From Acinetobacter johnsonii CIP 64.6 (lineage in GTDB: Bacteria > Pseudomonadota > Gammaproteobacteria > Pseudomonadales > Moraxellaceae), in the NCBI RefSeq assembly GCF_000368045.1, contig NZ_KB849229.1, forward strand, positions 56,112 through 120,111: 64,000 nt of DNA. Direction: 5' to 3'. The position numbers were made by a program, and so were the translations under genes. Positions 43,821 to 52,976 of this stretch are shown here, one piece after another; positions within the stretch are counted from its first letter, which is position 1, and each line of letters starts with the position of its first letter. Below the pieces are notes generated by a model. The model did no database searches. It saw only the letters and a program-made list of their open reading frames with translations, and was not told the origin of the DNA.

Positions 43821-44467
43821 ACATGTTCTATTTGGCTTCTGACCAGTTTGAGAGACAAGTGACTTTGGCTCGATATTTACATAATGCTTCACGTGGAACA
43901 TAAAAAAGCCCGAAGACTAGGGTGGTGAGAAGTTCTGCTGTCAGCACGGTATGCTTTTTCAGCGCTTAGCCCCTCAATTTCGATGAAAGATCAGAATCAT
44001 CAGTTCTCAATATTTGAGCTGAATTTAACTCAGCTACAAGAGCATGCTGCTTGATCTCACATGATTTCGTTGTATCAAAGTAGAGATATCACAAGAGTTC
44101 GATGCATAGCCACGAGTTAAATAGGACAGTTGGTGGGCTGGATCGGTCGTTTTACCTCTCAAAAAACTGAAGGAATCACGCTTCAACCTAGGCATGATTA
44201 AGAGATGGGCTTAAAAGTCATCCACAGTTATAAAACAAAGCCTTACTTCGATTGGCGCACATGTACGGATCATGAAGATTGTGAATTTGAATGCTTAAAT
44301 TTTTTCATTCTCTGTAAATGGGGCGAGTGTTTTTGTTGCAGATCATAGATATTAAAATGAAATAAACTAATTAAAAATATATTAAGGTGAAAAAAAATAA
44401 GTGAATCTCACTTTTATAGGTTAAGCTATACCGTATTCATCAAGATTAAAAAATTGGGCTGTGCCAG
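43821..44467. other. Gene-poor 650-bp stretch before metR
   Basis: No known gene is recognised. Two short frames are notable: a cysteine-rich 47-codon frame (44205-44348, listed separately), and a reverse 39-codon frame from GTG 43947 to the stop at 43828 that reads TAELLTTLVFGLFYVPREAL and would end at the bidirectional terminator. The last 100 bp are AT-rich and should hold the metR promoter. Confidence 0.5.
44205..44348 (+). CDS. Possible cysteine-rich small peptide (47 residues)
   Basis: A short frame, ATG to TAG, preceded by an in-frame TAA. The second half holds seven cysteines: RTCTDHEDCEFEC, FFILC, KWGECFCC. The spacing C-x5-C-x3-C-x6-C-x4-C-x-C with GEC before CxC has the pattern of cysteine-stabilised alpha-beta (defensin or scorpion-toxin-like) peptides. 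There is no signal peptide, and AAGAG immediately before the ATG is a poor ribosome-binding site. It could be a chance frame, a metal-binding peptide or a decayed gene fragment. Function unknown. Confidence 0.3.
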   Translation: MGLKVIHSYKTKPYFDWRTCTDHEDCEFECLNFFILCKWGECFCCRS

Positions 44468-45385
44468 ATGTTAGAACTCCGCCATTTAAAAACCTTAACC
44501 GCTTTAAGAGAGCATGGCTCATTGGTGGCTGCTGCGGGAGACCTATGCTTAACGCCTTCAGCTTTGTCGCACCAGTTGCGTGAGTTAGACCAGTGGTTTG
44601 GGGTTGAAGTGGTGAACCGTCGTAGCCGTCCCGTTAGCTTTTCTAATGTGGGACAGCGTTTGTTAAAACTAGCGGATGAAGTGTTGCCGCAGGTGCAAAT
44701 TGCACAAAGCGACATCACTCGTATTGTGCATGGTCAAACTGGACGTATTACTTTTTCCTCAGAGTGTCATAGCTGTTTCGATTGGTTAATGCCGTTGTTA
44801 AATCAATATCGCCAACAGTATCCCGATGTTGATCTGGACTTCGCTTCAGGTTTTGAGGCCAATCCGCATGAGTTATTGCAGACAGGTGAATTTGATTTAT
44901 TGATTACGGCCGACCCGATTGCATTAAAAGGGGTAGAGTATTTCCCGATTTTTGAGTATGAATCGCGTTTGGTTTTATCCAATACCCATCCTTTGGTTCG
45001 TGCCAAAGATATTACCGTGCAAGAACTTGCAGAAGAAACCTTGGTGACCTATCCAGTGGATAAGCACCGTTTAGATATTATGTCGCGTCTGTTTATTCCG
45101 GCCAATATCCTGCCGAAACAGATCCGCACCACCGACCTCACCCAAATGCTGATTCAGCTGGTAGCCAGTGGGCGTGGCATAGGGGCATTACCCGATTGGG
45201 TGGTGAACGAATATGAACAGAAGGGTTGGGTGACTTCGCGTCGTTTGGACTGCGTAGCGCCTGAAGGTTTACGTCGGACTCTCTATGCAGGCTATCGTAC
45301 TGAGGAAAAAGAGAAGGATTATTTCGAAGGCTTTTTAAAACAACTGGATAAATTTGCCAAGAAAAGAACGCAATATTATATCTAG
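44468..45385 (+). CDS. metR: LysR-type regulator of methionine biosynthesis (MetR-like)
   Basis: A 305-residue LysR-type regulator. The N-terminal HTH LRHLKTLTALREHGSLVAAA, LTPSALSHQLRELDQWF is close to MetR, which activates met genes with homocysteine as co-inducer. The effector domain includes RITFSSECHSCFDWLMPLL, ANPHELLQTGEFDLLIT and VASGRGIGALPDWVV, again MetR-like. It is monocistronic: a strong terminator follows 17 bp after the stop. The metF-like gene near by is a possible target. Confidence 0.88.
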   Translation: MLELRHLKTLTALREHGSLVAAAGDLCLTPSALSHQLRELDQWFGVEVVNRRSRPVSFSNVGQRLLKLADEVLPQVQIAQSDITRIVHGQTGRITFSSECHSCFDWLMPLLNQYRQQYPDVDLDFASGFEANPHELLQTGEFDLLITADPIALKGVEYFPIFEYESRLVLSNTHPLVRAKDITVQELAEETLVTYPVDKHRLDIMSRLFIPANILPKQIRTTDLTQMLIQLVASGRGIGALPDWVVNEYEQKGWVTSRRLDCVAPEGLRRTLYAGYRTEEKEKDYFEGFLKQLDKFAKKRTQYYI

Positions 45386-45402
45386 TTGCTCTTGTTTTAA
45401 GG

Positions 45403-45435
45403 AGGAGGATCAGCGTTGCTGCATCCTCCTTTTTT
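45403..45435 (+). terminator. Intrinsic terminator after metR
   Basis: AGGAGGAT-CAGC-GTT-GCTG-C-ATCCTCCT followed by T5-T6 forms a 12-bp stem with one bulge. It isolates the aryl-polyene operon promoter immediately downstream. Confidence 0.92.
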
Positions 45436-45459
45436 GAACCCGTCAGCGCTTGTTATTTT

Positions 45460-45488
45460 TTGTGAAAAATGTGGCTCAGTGCTATAAT
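45460..45488 (+). promoter_or_regulatory. Sigma-70-like promoter of the aryl-polyene operon
   Basis: TTGTGA (45460-45465), a 17-bp spacer and TATAAT (45483-45488), 38 bp before the first gene. It lies between the metR terminator and the first cluster gene, and the genes up to 62229 run in one direction without another obvious terminator. Confidence 0.78.
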
Positions 45489-45526
45489 TGCGCGCCTGAT
45501 AATTTGTCAACTTTTAAACACTGATC

Positions 45527-46150
45527 ATGATGATGCAACTCCACGTATCCCGCTTGAATATGAGCTTGGTTGATCAAGAATTATCAGCTATAGAACACAT
45601 TCCTGCGATGCAACGCCGACGCTTATCGCGCCTAGCAAAGCTGGCGTTGAATAGTGCAATACAGACTTTAAATACCCACAAAGTCGATTATATTGTGTGG
45701 GTGTCGCAATATGGCGATGAAGCAAAAACACTAAATATTTTAGAAGATGTATTAAGCGAGCAAACGCCTTCACCGACTCAATTTTCAACCTCGGTACATA
45801 ATGCAATTTCAGGTTTATATTCCATTTTATGTCAGGATGCGACACCTGCGACCAGTTTGGCGGGTTCGTGGAATGATGGGCTGATTGAAGCCTATGCGTG
45901 GTTAAAAACAAGGCCAGAAGCCTGTCAGGTTTTGCTGGTGTATTATGATGAAGCCTTGCCTGAAATGTATATCGAGCATCAGCCATTTGCTGCTTTTGCG
46001 ATGGCAGCGATGATTTCATTAGCGCCTGCAAATTTGATGTTGACGCCAAAGCATACGGATGCAACGCCAGCGTATCAGCAGGCTTTAGCATTTAATACGT
46101 TTTGGAATAATCCTGAGCAAACTGAATCTGAAGCGTGGACGAAATGCTGA
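45527..46150 (+). CDS. Beta-ketoacyl synthase chain-length-factor-like protein of the aryl-polyene cluster
   Basis: A 207-residue protein resembling the N-terminal ketoacyl-synthase domain (ketoacyl-synt_2): MQRRRLSRLAKLALNSAIQ, VSQYGDEAKTLNILEDVL, PTQFSTSVHNAISGLYSIL, SLAGSWNDGLIEAYAWLKT. It has no thiolase-fold C-terminal half and no catalytic Cys in the usual context, so it probably acts as a chain-length factor partner of a ketosynthase encoded later (ApeC-like). Three consecutive ATG codons (45527, 45530, 45533) are possible starts. Its end overlaps the next gene (ATGCTGA). Confidence 0.85.
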   Translation: MMMQLHVSRLNMSLVDQELSAIEHIPAMQRRRLSRLAKLALNSAIQTLNTHKVDYIVWVSQYGDEAKTLNILEDVLSEQTPSPTQFSTSVHNAISGLYSILCQDATPATSLAGSWNDGLIEAYAWLKTRPEACQVLLVYYDEALPEMYIEHQPFAAFAMAAMISLAPANLMLTPKHTDATPAYQQALAFNTFWNNPEQTESEAWTKC

Positions 46151-46956
46151 AATTAAATCGAATCAAGCAACAAGCCAACTATGTTTGGCGCGTTGGGGCG
46201 ACAGGATTTAGCTTTGCCAGCTTTGGCTTAGGCGGCGTGGCGATTGGTGGTTTGATTGCGCCGCTGGTCAAGCTGAGTTCAGCCGACCTTGAGCTTCGAA
46301 AGCAGCGTACTCAAAAGGTGATTAAGCACAGTTTTAAAGGTTTCACCGAAATGATGGTGAAACTGGGCATCATGACCTATACGGTTGAAGGTTTAGAGAA
46401 ATTACAAAACAGTCAACAAGAGTTGGTCATTGCCAATCATCCGACACTGATTGACGTGGTGGTTTTAATTGGTTTAATGGAACAAGCAAACTGCGTCGTC
46501 AAGCAGGCGCTGTGGTCAAATCCATTTACCAAAGGCCCTGTGCAAAGCGCAGGCTATATTTTAAATGCAGGTTCTGAACAATTTATTCAGGACTGCGTAC
46601 AAAAATTACAGCAAGATCATGCGGCGTCTTTGTTGATCTTTCCTGAAGGGACAAGAACAGCAAAAGGCGAGCAGCTAAACGACTTTCAGCGCGGTGCAGC
46701 CAATATTGCCTTACGTGCAGGTGTACCAATTCGCCCTGTGCTGATTAGCTGCACACCATCGACCCTGACCAAAAATGAAAAGTGGTATCACATTCCAGAA
46801 CAGCCTTTTCATATCCATGTGAAAGTGTTGGATGCGATCCGAGTGGAAGACGTATTGGATGATGTAACGGTCAATCCCAAAAATGTGCGTCAATTAAATC
46901 AACAATTACAGTGGTTTTTTAACCAAGAGTTATCCCTAAATGAGCAATCTTGCTGA
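46144..46956 (+). CDS. 1-acyl-glycerol-3-phosphate-type acyltransferase (APE cluster)
   Basis: A 270-residue PlsC-like acyltransferase with one N-terminal hydrophobic region (FSFASFGLGGVAIGGLIAPL). The catalytic motif NHPTLIDVVV gives the HX4D box, the second block is FPEGTRTAKGE, and PIRPVLISC follows. It presumably moves an acyl or polyene chain to a lipid acceptor during APE lipid assembly. The ATG at 46144 overlaps the previous stop; a GTG at 46135 is the longer alternative. Confidence 0.9.
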   Translation: MLKLNRIKQQANYVWRVGATGFSFASFGLGGVAIGGLIAPLVKLSSADLELRKQRTQKVIKHSFKGFTEMMVKLGIMTYTVEGLEKLQNSQQELVIANHPTLIDVVVLIGLMEQANCVVKQALWSNPFTKGPVQSAGYILNAGSEQFIQDCVQKLQQDHAASLLIFPEGTRTAKGEQLNDFQRGAANIALRAGVPIRPVLISCTPSTLTKNEKWYHIPEQPFHIHVKVLDAIRVEDVLDDVTVNPKNVRQLNQQLQWFFNQELSLNEQSC

Positions 46957-47200
46957 TGAATTAAAGCAAATGATTATTGATGTCCTCGCCCTTGAAGACA
47001 TCCGTATTGAAGATATTGATACAGACGCGCCTTTGTTTGGTGATGGTCTGGGTTTGGACTCGATTGATGCTTTAGAACTGGGTTTGGCATTGAAAAAGCG
47101 CTATGGCATTCATTTGAATGCAGAGTCCGCAGATACCAAAGAACATTTTAAATCAATTCAAAGCTTAGTGGCTTTGGTTGAAGCACAGAAAACAGCATAA
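46940..47200 (+). CDS. Acyl carrier protein 1 (APE cluster)
   Basis: An 86-residue acidic ACP with the phosphopantetheine site LGLDSIDALELGLAL (Ser in DSID). It carries growing aryl-polyene intermediates. The start overlaps the acyltransferase gene by 17 bp, and ACP 2 follows 9 bp downstream. Paired ACPs are usual in APE clusters (ApeE/ApeF type). Confidence 0.94.
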   Translation: MSNLADELKQMIIDVLALEDIRIEDIDTDAPLFGDGLGLDSIDALELGLALKKRYGIHLNAESADTKEHFKSIQSLVALVEAQKTA

Positions 47201-47209
47201 GAGGTTGCT

Positions 47210-47458
47210 ATGCTTGCACAAGAAACCGTGTTAGAAAAATTACGTGAGTGGATGGAAGAGCTGTTTGAAATTGCACCTGAAGATGTGCAGTTAGAATCAA
47301 ACTTAGCTTCAGACCTCGATGTTGACAGTATTGATGCCATTGATTTGGTCGTAAAAATTAAAGAGCTGACAGGCAAACAAGTCAATCCTGAAGACTTTAA
47401 AAATGTACGTACCGTACAAGATGTGGTGCTCGTGATTCAGAATATGTCTGCTGCATGA
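47210..47458 (+). CDS. Acyl carrier protein 2 (APE cluster)
   Basis: An 82-residue ACP with DLDVDSIDAIDLVVKI; the serine of DSID would be pantetheinylated. It is distinct in sequence from ACP 1, suggesting different partners. Good ribosome-binding site AGAGG upstream. The last four bases overlap the start of the membrane protein gene (ATGA). Confidence 0.94.
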   Translation: MLAQETVLEKLREWMEELFEIAPEDVQLESNLASDLDVDSIDAIDLVVKIKELTGKQVNPEDFKNVRTVQDVVLVIQNMSAA

Positions 47459-48009
47459 ACAATATTTTAAAAGGGATAGCAGGGGTCGGATTGATCCTCT
47501 ATCCTTTTTTTGTAGCTTATGCTTTGGCACATGGACAGTATGTCTGGGTCAGTGCGGTATTGATTGTGCTAGGCATCCTGCGCTTATTGAGTAAGGGCAA
47601 TGCCTTGCTGTGGCCATTGACGGGTTTTGCCATTTTATGTGGCGGGCTGAGTTTGATTTTAAAAGATCATGCGTGGCTTAAACTCTATCCTGTCTTTATG
47701 AGTCTCGGGGCACTATTTATTTTTGCCAGTACCTTGATTCGACCGCCTTCAATGATTGAACGTTTTGCACGTTTGGCAGAACCTAATTTGCCCGAAGAAG
47801 GGGTAGAATGGACCCGTCAAGTGACCAAAGTTTGGTGTGGTTTTTTCTGCATCAATGCGGTCATTGCCCTGATCACTGTTTTCTTTGCACCGATGAAGAT
47901 TTGGGTGCTGTATAACGGCTTGATCTCTTATGTCTTGATGGGTGGGTTGTTGCTGGGTGAATTTGTGTTGCGTAAATGCCAGCAGCGACTGCATCAGGCA
48001 CAGAAATAA
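47455..48009 (+). CDS. APE-cluster membrane protein (COG4648-like)
   Basis: A 184-residue protein with four to five hydrophobic segments (IAGVGLILYPFFVAYALAHG, VSAVLIVLGILRLL, LWPLTGFAILCGGLSLIL, YNGLISYVLMGGLLLGEFVL). Homologues of unknown biochemistry occur in most APE clusters next to the ACP genes, perhaps as a membrane assembly partner. Translation is coupled to ACP 2. The function is not established here. Confidence 0.8.
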   Translation: MNNILKGIAGVGLILYPFFVAYALAHGQYVWVSAVLIVLGILRLLSKGNALLWPLTGFAILCGGLSLILKDHAWLKLYPVFMSLGALFIFASTLIRPPSMIERFARLAEPNLPEEGVEWTRQVTKVWCGFFCINAVIALITVFFAPMKIWVLYNGLISYVLMGGLLLGEFVLRKCQQRLHQAQK

Positions 48010-48086
48010 CAGCATCTTCGTCAGGGCAACTGAAATAGTGGCCTCGAACTATCGCGATTAGAAAAACGGTTTTAAAAACAAATTAT

Positions 48087-49748
48087 ATGTCTTGTCATTT
48101 TCAACACCATCTCCATTCATCACGTCCCTTGTGTATTCAGGCGGACTCTAGTTTTGTGTCCTTTCACACTTTTTGGTTGGATGTGGCTGAACAGGCTGCG
48201 CAAATTCAGCAGTTGGAACAGCCGGTATGGGCGCTTTGGCAAGAAGACAGTTATGAGTTTTTAGTATTGTTGTTTGCAGCCTTGCAAGCAGGTAAACAAG
48301 TGCTATTGCCGCCGCATCGGGTCAGCGACTTAGAAAAAGAATTGGCTGAACAGCAGATTTACTTTTTAAAACGTTTGCCGTCGACAGCAGAGTCAACCTT
48401 CGAGCTTCAATTTGATGCGGCCTTTTTCAATCAGGCGCAGTTGTATTTTTATACTTCGGGCTCAACTGGGCAGCCGAAAAAGATTCCGCGCACTTTGCAA
48501 CAACTGTTCAATGAAGTCTGTGGTTTAGAAGCCAGTTTTGATTTGCCTGAGCAAGCGGTTGCGATTGCCACGGTGAGCCATCAACATATTTATGGTTTGT
48601 TGTTTAAGTTGTTGTGGCCCTTAGCCAGTGGACGCAGTTTCTATCAAAAACAACTGGCTTTCCCTGAAGATGTGGTCGATCTTCAAAAGAAAATTGCCCA
48701 TGTGCAGCTGCCCAATTATGTAATTTCTAGTCCTGCTTTGCTGAAGCGCTGGACCACAGATGTGGTATTGCAAGACAGTCAGATGGTCTATTCCTCTGGT
48801 GGAAAGTTGGATGCCGGCGTGCGTCCCTTGCTGAACTGTCCGATTACCGAAGTGTTTGGTAGTTCTGAAACAGGCGGGATTGCCCACCGTCAGGCAGATG
48901 ATGCATTATGGACACCCTTTGCCAATGTCGAAATTGAATATGCTGAGCAGCAAGAGTTAGCCGTTAAAACCAACCATGCCTTTAGCACGGATTGGATTTT
49001 AACCGGGGATAAAGTGCAGGTTGTGGATGCAGATAATCCCAAAAGTCCATTTCAGTTATTGGGGCGTTTGGACCGCATTGTTAAACTTGAAGAAAAGCGG
49101 TTAAGTCTCGATGCGATTGAAGCGAAAATCGCTGAATTGGTCGAAATAGAACAATGTCATGTCTTAATTCATGAAAAAGAACAGCGTCAGATTTTGGCGG
49201 TGGTGGCAGTGTTGACGGAGGATGTTCGGGCACTGCTCACCGAAAAGGGCAAAGCCACCTTTACCGCACAACTGAAAAAACAATTACAACAAAAACTGGA
49301 AAGCATTGCGATTCCGCGGCAGTGGCGGTTCTTAACGCAAATGCCACAAAATGCACAATCGAAGCTGAATAAACAGTATTTAAAATCACTCTTTCAGCCG
49401 ATGAGCTTGCCTGTGGTATTGACGCAGCAGTCTCACGATATGCAGATCAGTTATGCTTTGGAGTTTGTGCCTGAGCTGGAATGCTTTAAAGGCCATTTCC
49501 CGAACTTCCCGATTTATCCGGGCGTGGGACAAATTGGTTTTATCCAGCATTTTGCCAAACAAAACTGGGCAGATTTACTGTGGTGTAATGGTTTTGAGCA
49601 GTTGAAATTTCAAGGGCTAATCCAACCCTATCAAACGGTGGAACTGGTGCTCAGCCGTAAAGCGCATAAGGTCAGTTTTGAGCTGAAAAATCATGACAAA
49701 ATATTGGCATCAGGACGTTTGCTGTTTGCTGTGCCTGTAGACGTTTAA
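48087..49748 (+). CDS. AMP-dependent acyl/aryl ligase fused to a hot-dog dehydratase domain
   Basis: A 553-residue two-domain protein. Residues about 40-445 form an ANL adenylating enzyme: FYTSGSTGQPKKIPRTL, VYSSGGKLDAG, EVFGSSETGGIA, WILTGDKVQVV, LGRLDRIVKLEEKR. It should activate the aryl starter and load it on an ACP (ApeH role). The last 100 residues are a FabA/FabZ-like hot-dog (ApeI role): LECFKGHFPNFPIYPGVGQI. These two are separate genes in some APE clusters. The ribosome-binding site is weak, after a 77-bp gap. Confidence 0.88.
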   Translation: MSCHFQHHLHSSRPLCIQADSSFVSFHTFWLDVAEQAAQIQQLEQPVWALWQEDSYEFLVLLFAALQAGKQVLLPPHRVSDLEKELAEQQIYFLKRLPSTAESTFELQFDAAFFNQAQLYFYTSGSTGQPKKIPRTLQQLFNEVCGLEASFDLPEQAVAIATVSHQHIYGLLFKLLWPLASGRSFYQKQLAFPEDVVDLQKKIAHVQLPNYVISSPALLKRWTTDVVLQDSQMVYSSGGKLDAGVRPLLNCPITEVFGSSETGGIAHRQADDALWTPFANVEIEYAEQQELAVKTNHAFSTDWILTGDKVQVVDADNPKSPFQLLGRLDRIVKLEEKRLSLDAIEAKIAELVEIEQCHVLIHEKEQRQILAVVAVLTEDVRALLTEKGKATFTAQLKKQLQQKLESIAIPRQWRFLTQMPQNAQSKLNKQYLKSLFQPMSLPVVLTQQSHDMQISYALEFVPELECFKGHFPNFPIYPGVGQIGFIQHFAKQNWADLLWCNGFEQLKFQGLIQPYQTVELVLSRKAHKVSFELKNHDKILASGRLLFAVPVDV

Positions 49749-49762
49749 GCCGAGAGACAAAA

Positions 49763-50497
49763 ATGAAACACTGCTTTGTGATTCCTGTGTATAACCATCC
49801 GCATTATTTGGCCGCGTTATTATCACATTTAAGCTCTTTTGAGTTGCCGATTATTATGGTGAATGATGGCAGTGATGCCGATTGTACGGCGGTGTTACAT
49901 CAGCTTGCGCAGAACTACCCAAGGGCCGATTTGGTTGAACATACCTATAATCAGGGCAAGGGGCAGGCGGTGATCACAGGTCTCAAGCATGCCTTTCAAT
50001 CTGGTTATAGCCACGCCTTGCAACTAGATGCTGATGGACAACATGACTGGCAGGATGTGCAACGCTTTTTAGACACCTCTATCCAGCATCCCGAAGCCAT
50101 GATTATTGGTCAGCCGATCTTTGATGCGACTGTTCCAAAAAAACGTCTCTATGGCCGTTATGCAACCCATATTTGGGTGTGGATTAACAGCCTGTCTTTT
50201 GACATTAAAGACAGCATGTGTGGCTTCCGCATTTATCCTTTGGCGCAGACGGTAAACATTTTAAATACCGCCAAGTTTCAACCGAGGATGGGCTTTGACT
50301 CGGAAATTTTGGTGCGTTTGAAATGGGACAATGTGCCGTTTATCAATCTGCCCACGCATGTGATTTATCCTGAAGGCGGCATTTCACATTTCGATGTTTG
50401 GCGTGACAATTTGGGTATGGCGCGCGCGCATAGCCGCTTATTGGGTGGCATGCTGCGGCGGTTTCCCAAACTGATTTATCAGAGAGTCAAAGGCTAA
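49763..50497 (+). CDS. Family 2 glycosyltransferase (APE cluster)
   Basis: A 244-residue GT-A enzyme of the dolichyl-phosphate-mannose-synthase-like subgroup: FVIPVYNHPHYLAALL, MVNDGSDADCTAV, YNQGKGQAVITGLKHAF and the metal site LQLDADGQHDW. MCGFRIYPLAQTV and RMGFDSEILVRLKW follow. It probably glycosylates the polyene lipid or its carrier. It lies in line between the ligase and an acyltransferase. Confidence 0.88.
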   Translation: MKHCFVIPVYNHPHYLAALLSHLSSFELPIIMVNDGSDADCTAVLHQLAQNYPRADLVEHTYNQGKGQAVITGLKHAFQSGYSHALQLDADGQHDWQDVQRFLDTSIQHPEAMIIGQPIFDATVPKKRLYGRYATHIWVWINSLSFDIKDSMCGFRIYPLAQTVNILNTAKFQPRMGFDSEILVRLKWDNVPFINLPTHVIYPEGGISHFDVWRDNLGMARAHSRLLGGMLRRFPKLIYQRVKG

Positions 50498-50514
50498 GGC
50501 GGTCAGAGAAGCAT

Positions 50515-51429
50515 ATGCAGAAATGGAGCGCCGTGAAAGAGCGGGGCGGGATGTTACCGCTAATGCTGATGCTGGGTTTCTACCGTCTGGGTGGGCGCTG
50601 GCTGTGCCGAGTCATCTTATACTTTGTGATTTTATGGTATTGGCTCTTTTCCAATACTGCACGTCAGGCTTCACTGTTGTACTTAAAAAAACTGCATCAT
50701 TTTGCAGGTGCGCAGTCGCCGTTTCAGGCTGAGCCGCAGCTGTGGCACAGCTATACGCATTTGATGCAATTTGGCGAATGTATTTTAGATAAAATTGAGG
50801 GCTGGCTCGGGCATATTCCTGAGCAGAACTTAAAGCTGCATGGTCATGCGCACTTTCGTTCGCATTATCAAAAAGGTGCGGTGATTGTGGTGTCGCATTT
50901 TGGCAATATTGAATTGTTACGCGCCGTCAAAGCAGAGCATCCGCAGAAAATTAATGTGTTGGTCTATCAAAAACATGCCACCAAGTTCAATGCATTTTTA
51001 AAAAAGCTGAATGAACATGCCGATGTCAATTTGGTTTCAGTGGATGAGCTAGGAATCGAAACAGCACTGATTTTGCAGGATAAATTGGATCAGGGTGAAT
51101 GGGTGATTGTGGCAGCAGACCGCGTACCCGTGCAGTCGGATCGGGTACAATCGGTTGCTTTTTTGGGTGAGCAAGCGCTGTGGCCGCAGGGCGCATGGAT
51201 TTTGGCCAGTTTGTTGAAAGCTCCTGTGCTGGCGGTGTTTTGCTATCGAGTTGATACACATTTTGAAGTGCATATTCACCAAGTCGCGGAGCAGTTAAAT
51301 TGGCCACGTAAAGAGCGTTTAGAGGCCATGCAACAGACCACAAGGCAGTATGTGCAACTGTTGGAACAGCATTGCATACGCGCGCCCTATCAATGGTTTA
51401 ATTTTTATAATTTTTGGAATAAAGGATAA
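50515..51429 (+). CDS. Lipid A-type (LpxL/HtrB-like) acyltransferase (APE cluster)
   Basis: A 304-residue inner-membrane LPLAT with an N-terminal anchor (RVILYFVILWYWLFSNTARQ). Catalytic blocks are VVSHFGNIELLRA (HX4E), VAADRVPVQSDRVQSVAFLG and APVLAVFCYRVD. It likely attaches the aryl-polyene acyl chain to its lipid core at the inner membrane. A ribosome-binding site for the next gene (AAAGGA) lies at its stop. Confidence 0.88.
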   Translation: MQKWSAVKERGGMLPLMLMLGFYRLGGRWLCRVILYFVILWYWLFSNTARQASLLYLKKLHHFAGAQSPFQAEPQLWHSYTHLMQFGECILDKIEGWLGHIPEQNLKLHGHAHFRSHYQKGAVIVVSHFGNIELLRAVKAEHPQKINVLVYQKHATKFNAFLKKLNEHADVNLVSVDELGIETALILQDKLDQGEWVIVAADRVPVQSDRVQSVAFLGEQALWPQGAWILASLLKAPVLAVFCYRVDTHFEVHIHQVAEQLNWPRKERLEAMQQTTRQYVQLLEQHCIRAPYQWFNFYNFWNKG

Positions 51430-51434
51430 GTCTT

Positions 51435-52967
51435 GTGTTAATTGTTGGGGAAACTCCGCTCAGTATTGAAGATGTTGTGGCTGTAGCGCGTAAAGAAAAA
51501 CAGGTGGCATTGCCTACCTCTGCTGAATGGACAGCATTGATTCAACGCGGCGCAGATTTCCTTGATCAGCTGTTGCAAGACGAAGGCGTCATTTATGGCG
51601 TGACCACGGGCTATGGAGACTCGTGCTTAGTCGAAATTCCAGCCCATCAAGTGCATGAGCTGCCGCTACATTTGTCGCGTTTTCATGGCTGTGGCATGGG
51701 GCAAAACTTAGACTTAATTACAGCGCGTGCTGTGGTGGTGGTGAGGTTATGTTCTTTGGCACGCGGCTATTCGGGTGTTTCGCATGCCTTGTTGCAGCGT
51801 TTGGTCTGGATGCTGAATGAGGATGTGATTCCTGTGATTCCCTCGGAAGGTTCGGTGGGTGCCAGTGGGGATCTGACGCCTTTGTCTTATATCGCTGGGG
51901 CCTTGGTTGGTGAGCGCGATGTGTACTATCAAGGTCAGATCGTGCCGATTGCACAAGTGTATGCAGAAAAAGGCTTGCAGCCTTTGGTGATGCGTCCTAA
52001 AGAAGGTTTGGCCCTGATGAATGGTACAGCGGTCATGACAGCCATTGCCTGCCTGAATTATAAAAAAGCCGAACAGATTTCTTTTGCCAGTACTTTGATT
52101 ACCGCACTGAATGTTTTGGCTTTAGAAGGGAATCCGAGCCATTTTGATGAAGTCTTGTTTGCGCAAAAACCACATCTGGGGCAGCAGCATATTGCAGCTC
52201 AGTTACGTGAATGGTTGAATAGTGAAGTACAAACCGAACACCAAAGTTCACGCCTGCAAGACCGTTATTCACTACGCTGTGCACCGCATGTGATTGGGGT
52301 GTTTGAAGACTCTAAATTGTGGCTGCGTCAGTTTATTGAAAATGAGCTAAATTCAAGCAATGACAACCCATTGATTGACCCTGTGAACCTGCGGGTACTG
52401 CATGGTGGACATTTTTATGGCGGACATATTGCCCAAGCCATGGACAGCCTGAAAATTATGATCGCGAATATTGCTGACTTGATGGATCGTCAGTTGGCAC
52501 AGTTGGTGGACTATAAAATGAACAATGGTTTACCACGCAATTTAACGGGTTCTAGTCCTGAGCGCTTGCCCTTGAATCATGGCTTTAAAGCGGTGCAAAT
52601 CGGGGTTTCGGCATGGACGGCAGAAGCCTTAAAACAGACGCTCGCTGCGTCGATTTTCTCACGCTCAACCGAATGTCATAATCAAGACAAAGTTAGCATG
52701 GGCACCATTGCTGCGCGTGATGCCAGTCGTGTCATTACTCTGACCGAACAAGTGGTTGCGGCACTTAGCTGTGCAGCAGTTCAGGCGGTTAAACTCAAAG
52801 GTGTAGATACAGAACTCAGCCCTGTTTTAACAGCATTTCAACACTGGGTGCTTCAGAGCTTCACCTATGTAGTGGAAGATCGTCCTTTGCAACAAGAGCT
52901 TCAAGCATTGGTTAATCGCTTTGAGGATTTAGAACTGTTAGACAGCGTTGCTGTTCAATATTCATAG
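51435..52967 (+). CDS. Aromatic amino-acid ammonia-lyase (HAL/PAL/TAL family)
   Basis: A 510-residue lyase with the MIO-forming ASG triad in EGSVGASGDLTPLSYIAG (residues about 136-153). Other blocks: YGVTTGYGDSCLVEIPA, LPLHLSRFHGCGMG, LMNGTAVMTA, NSSNDNPLIDP and STECHNQDKVSMGTIAARDA. It eliminates ammonia from an aromatic amino acid; in APE clusters this is thought to help provide the aryl head group. Specificity between Tyr, Phe and His is not certain. GTG start at 51435 with AAAGGA upstream. Confidence 0.92.
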   Translation: MLIVGETPLSIEDVVAVARKEKQVALPTSAEWTALIQRGADFLDQLLQDEGVIYGVTTGYGDSCLVEIPAHQVHELPLHLSRFHGCGMGQNLDLITARAVVVVRLCSLARGYSGVSHALLQRLVWMLNEDVIPVIPSEGSVGASGDLTPLSYIAGALVGERDVYYQGQIVPIAQVYAEKGLQPLVMRPKEGLALMNGTAVMTAIACLNYKKAEQISFASTLITALNVLALEGNPSHFDEVLFAQKPHLGQQHIAAQLREWLNSEVQTEHQSSRLQDRYSLRCAPHVIGVFEDSKLWLRQFIENELNSSNDNPLIDPVNLRVLHGGHFYGGHIAQAMDSLKIMIANIADLMDRQLAQLVDYKMNNGLPRNLTGSSPERLPLNHGFKAVQIGVSAWTAEALKQTLAASIFSRSTECHNQDKVSMGTIAARDASRVITLTEQVVAALSCAAVQAVKLKGVDTELSPVLTAFQHWVLQSFTYVVEDRPLQQELQALVNRFEDLELLDSVAVQYS

Positions 52968-52976
52968 GAAATGAGC

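Noticed and set aside
43828..43947. 39-codon reverse frame with a hydrophobic start ending at the bidirectional terminator
   Set aside because: GTG start without a ribosome-binding site and no family resemblance; mentioned in the gap description only.
51718..51956. Reverse-strand frames within the ammonia-lyase and other APE genes
   Set aside because: They are shadows of strongly supported forward genes with intact catalytic motifs.
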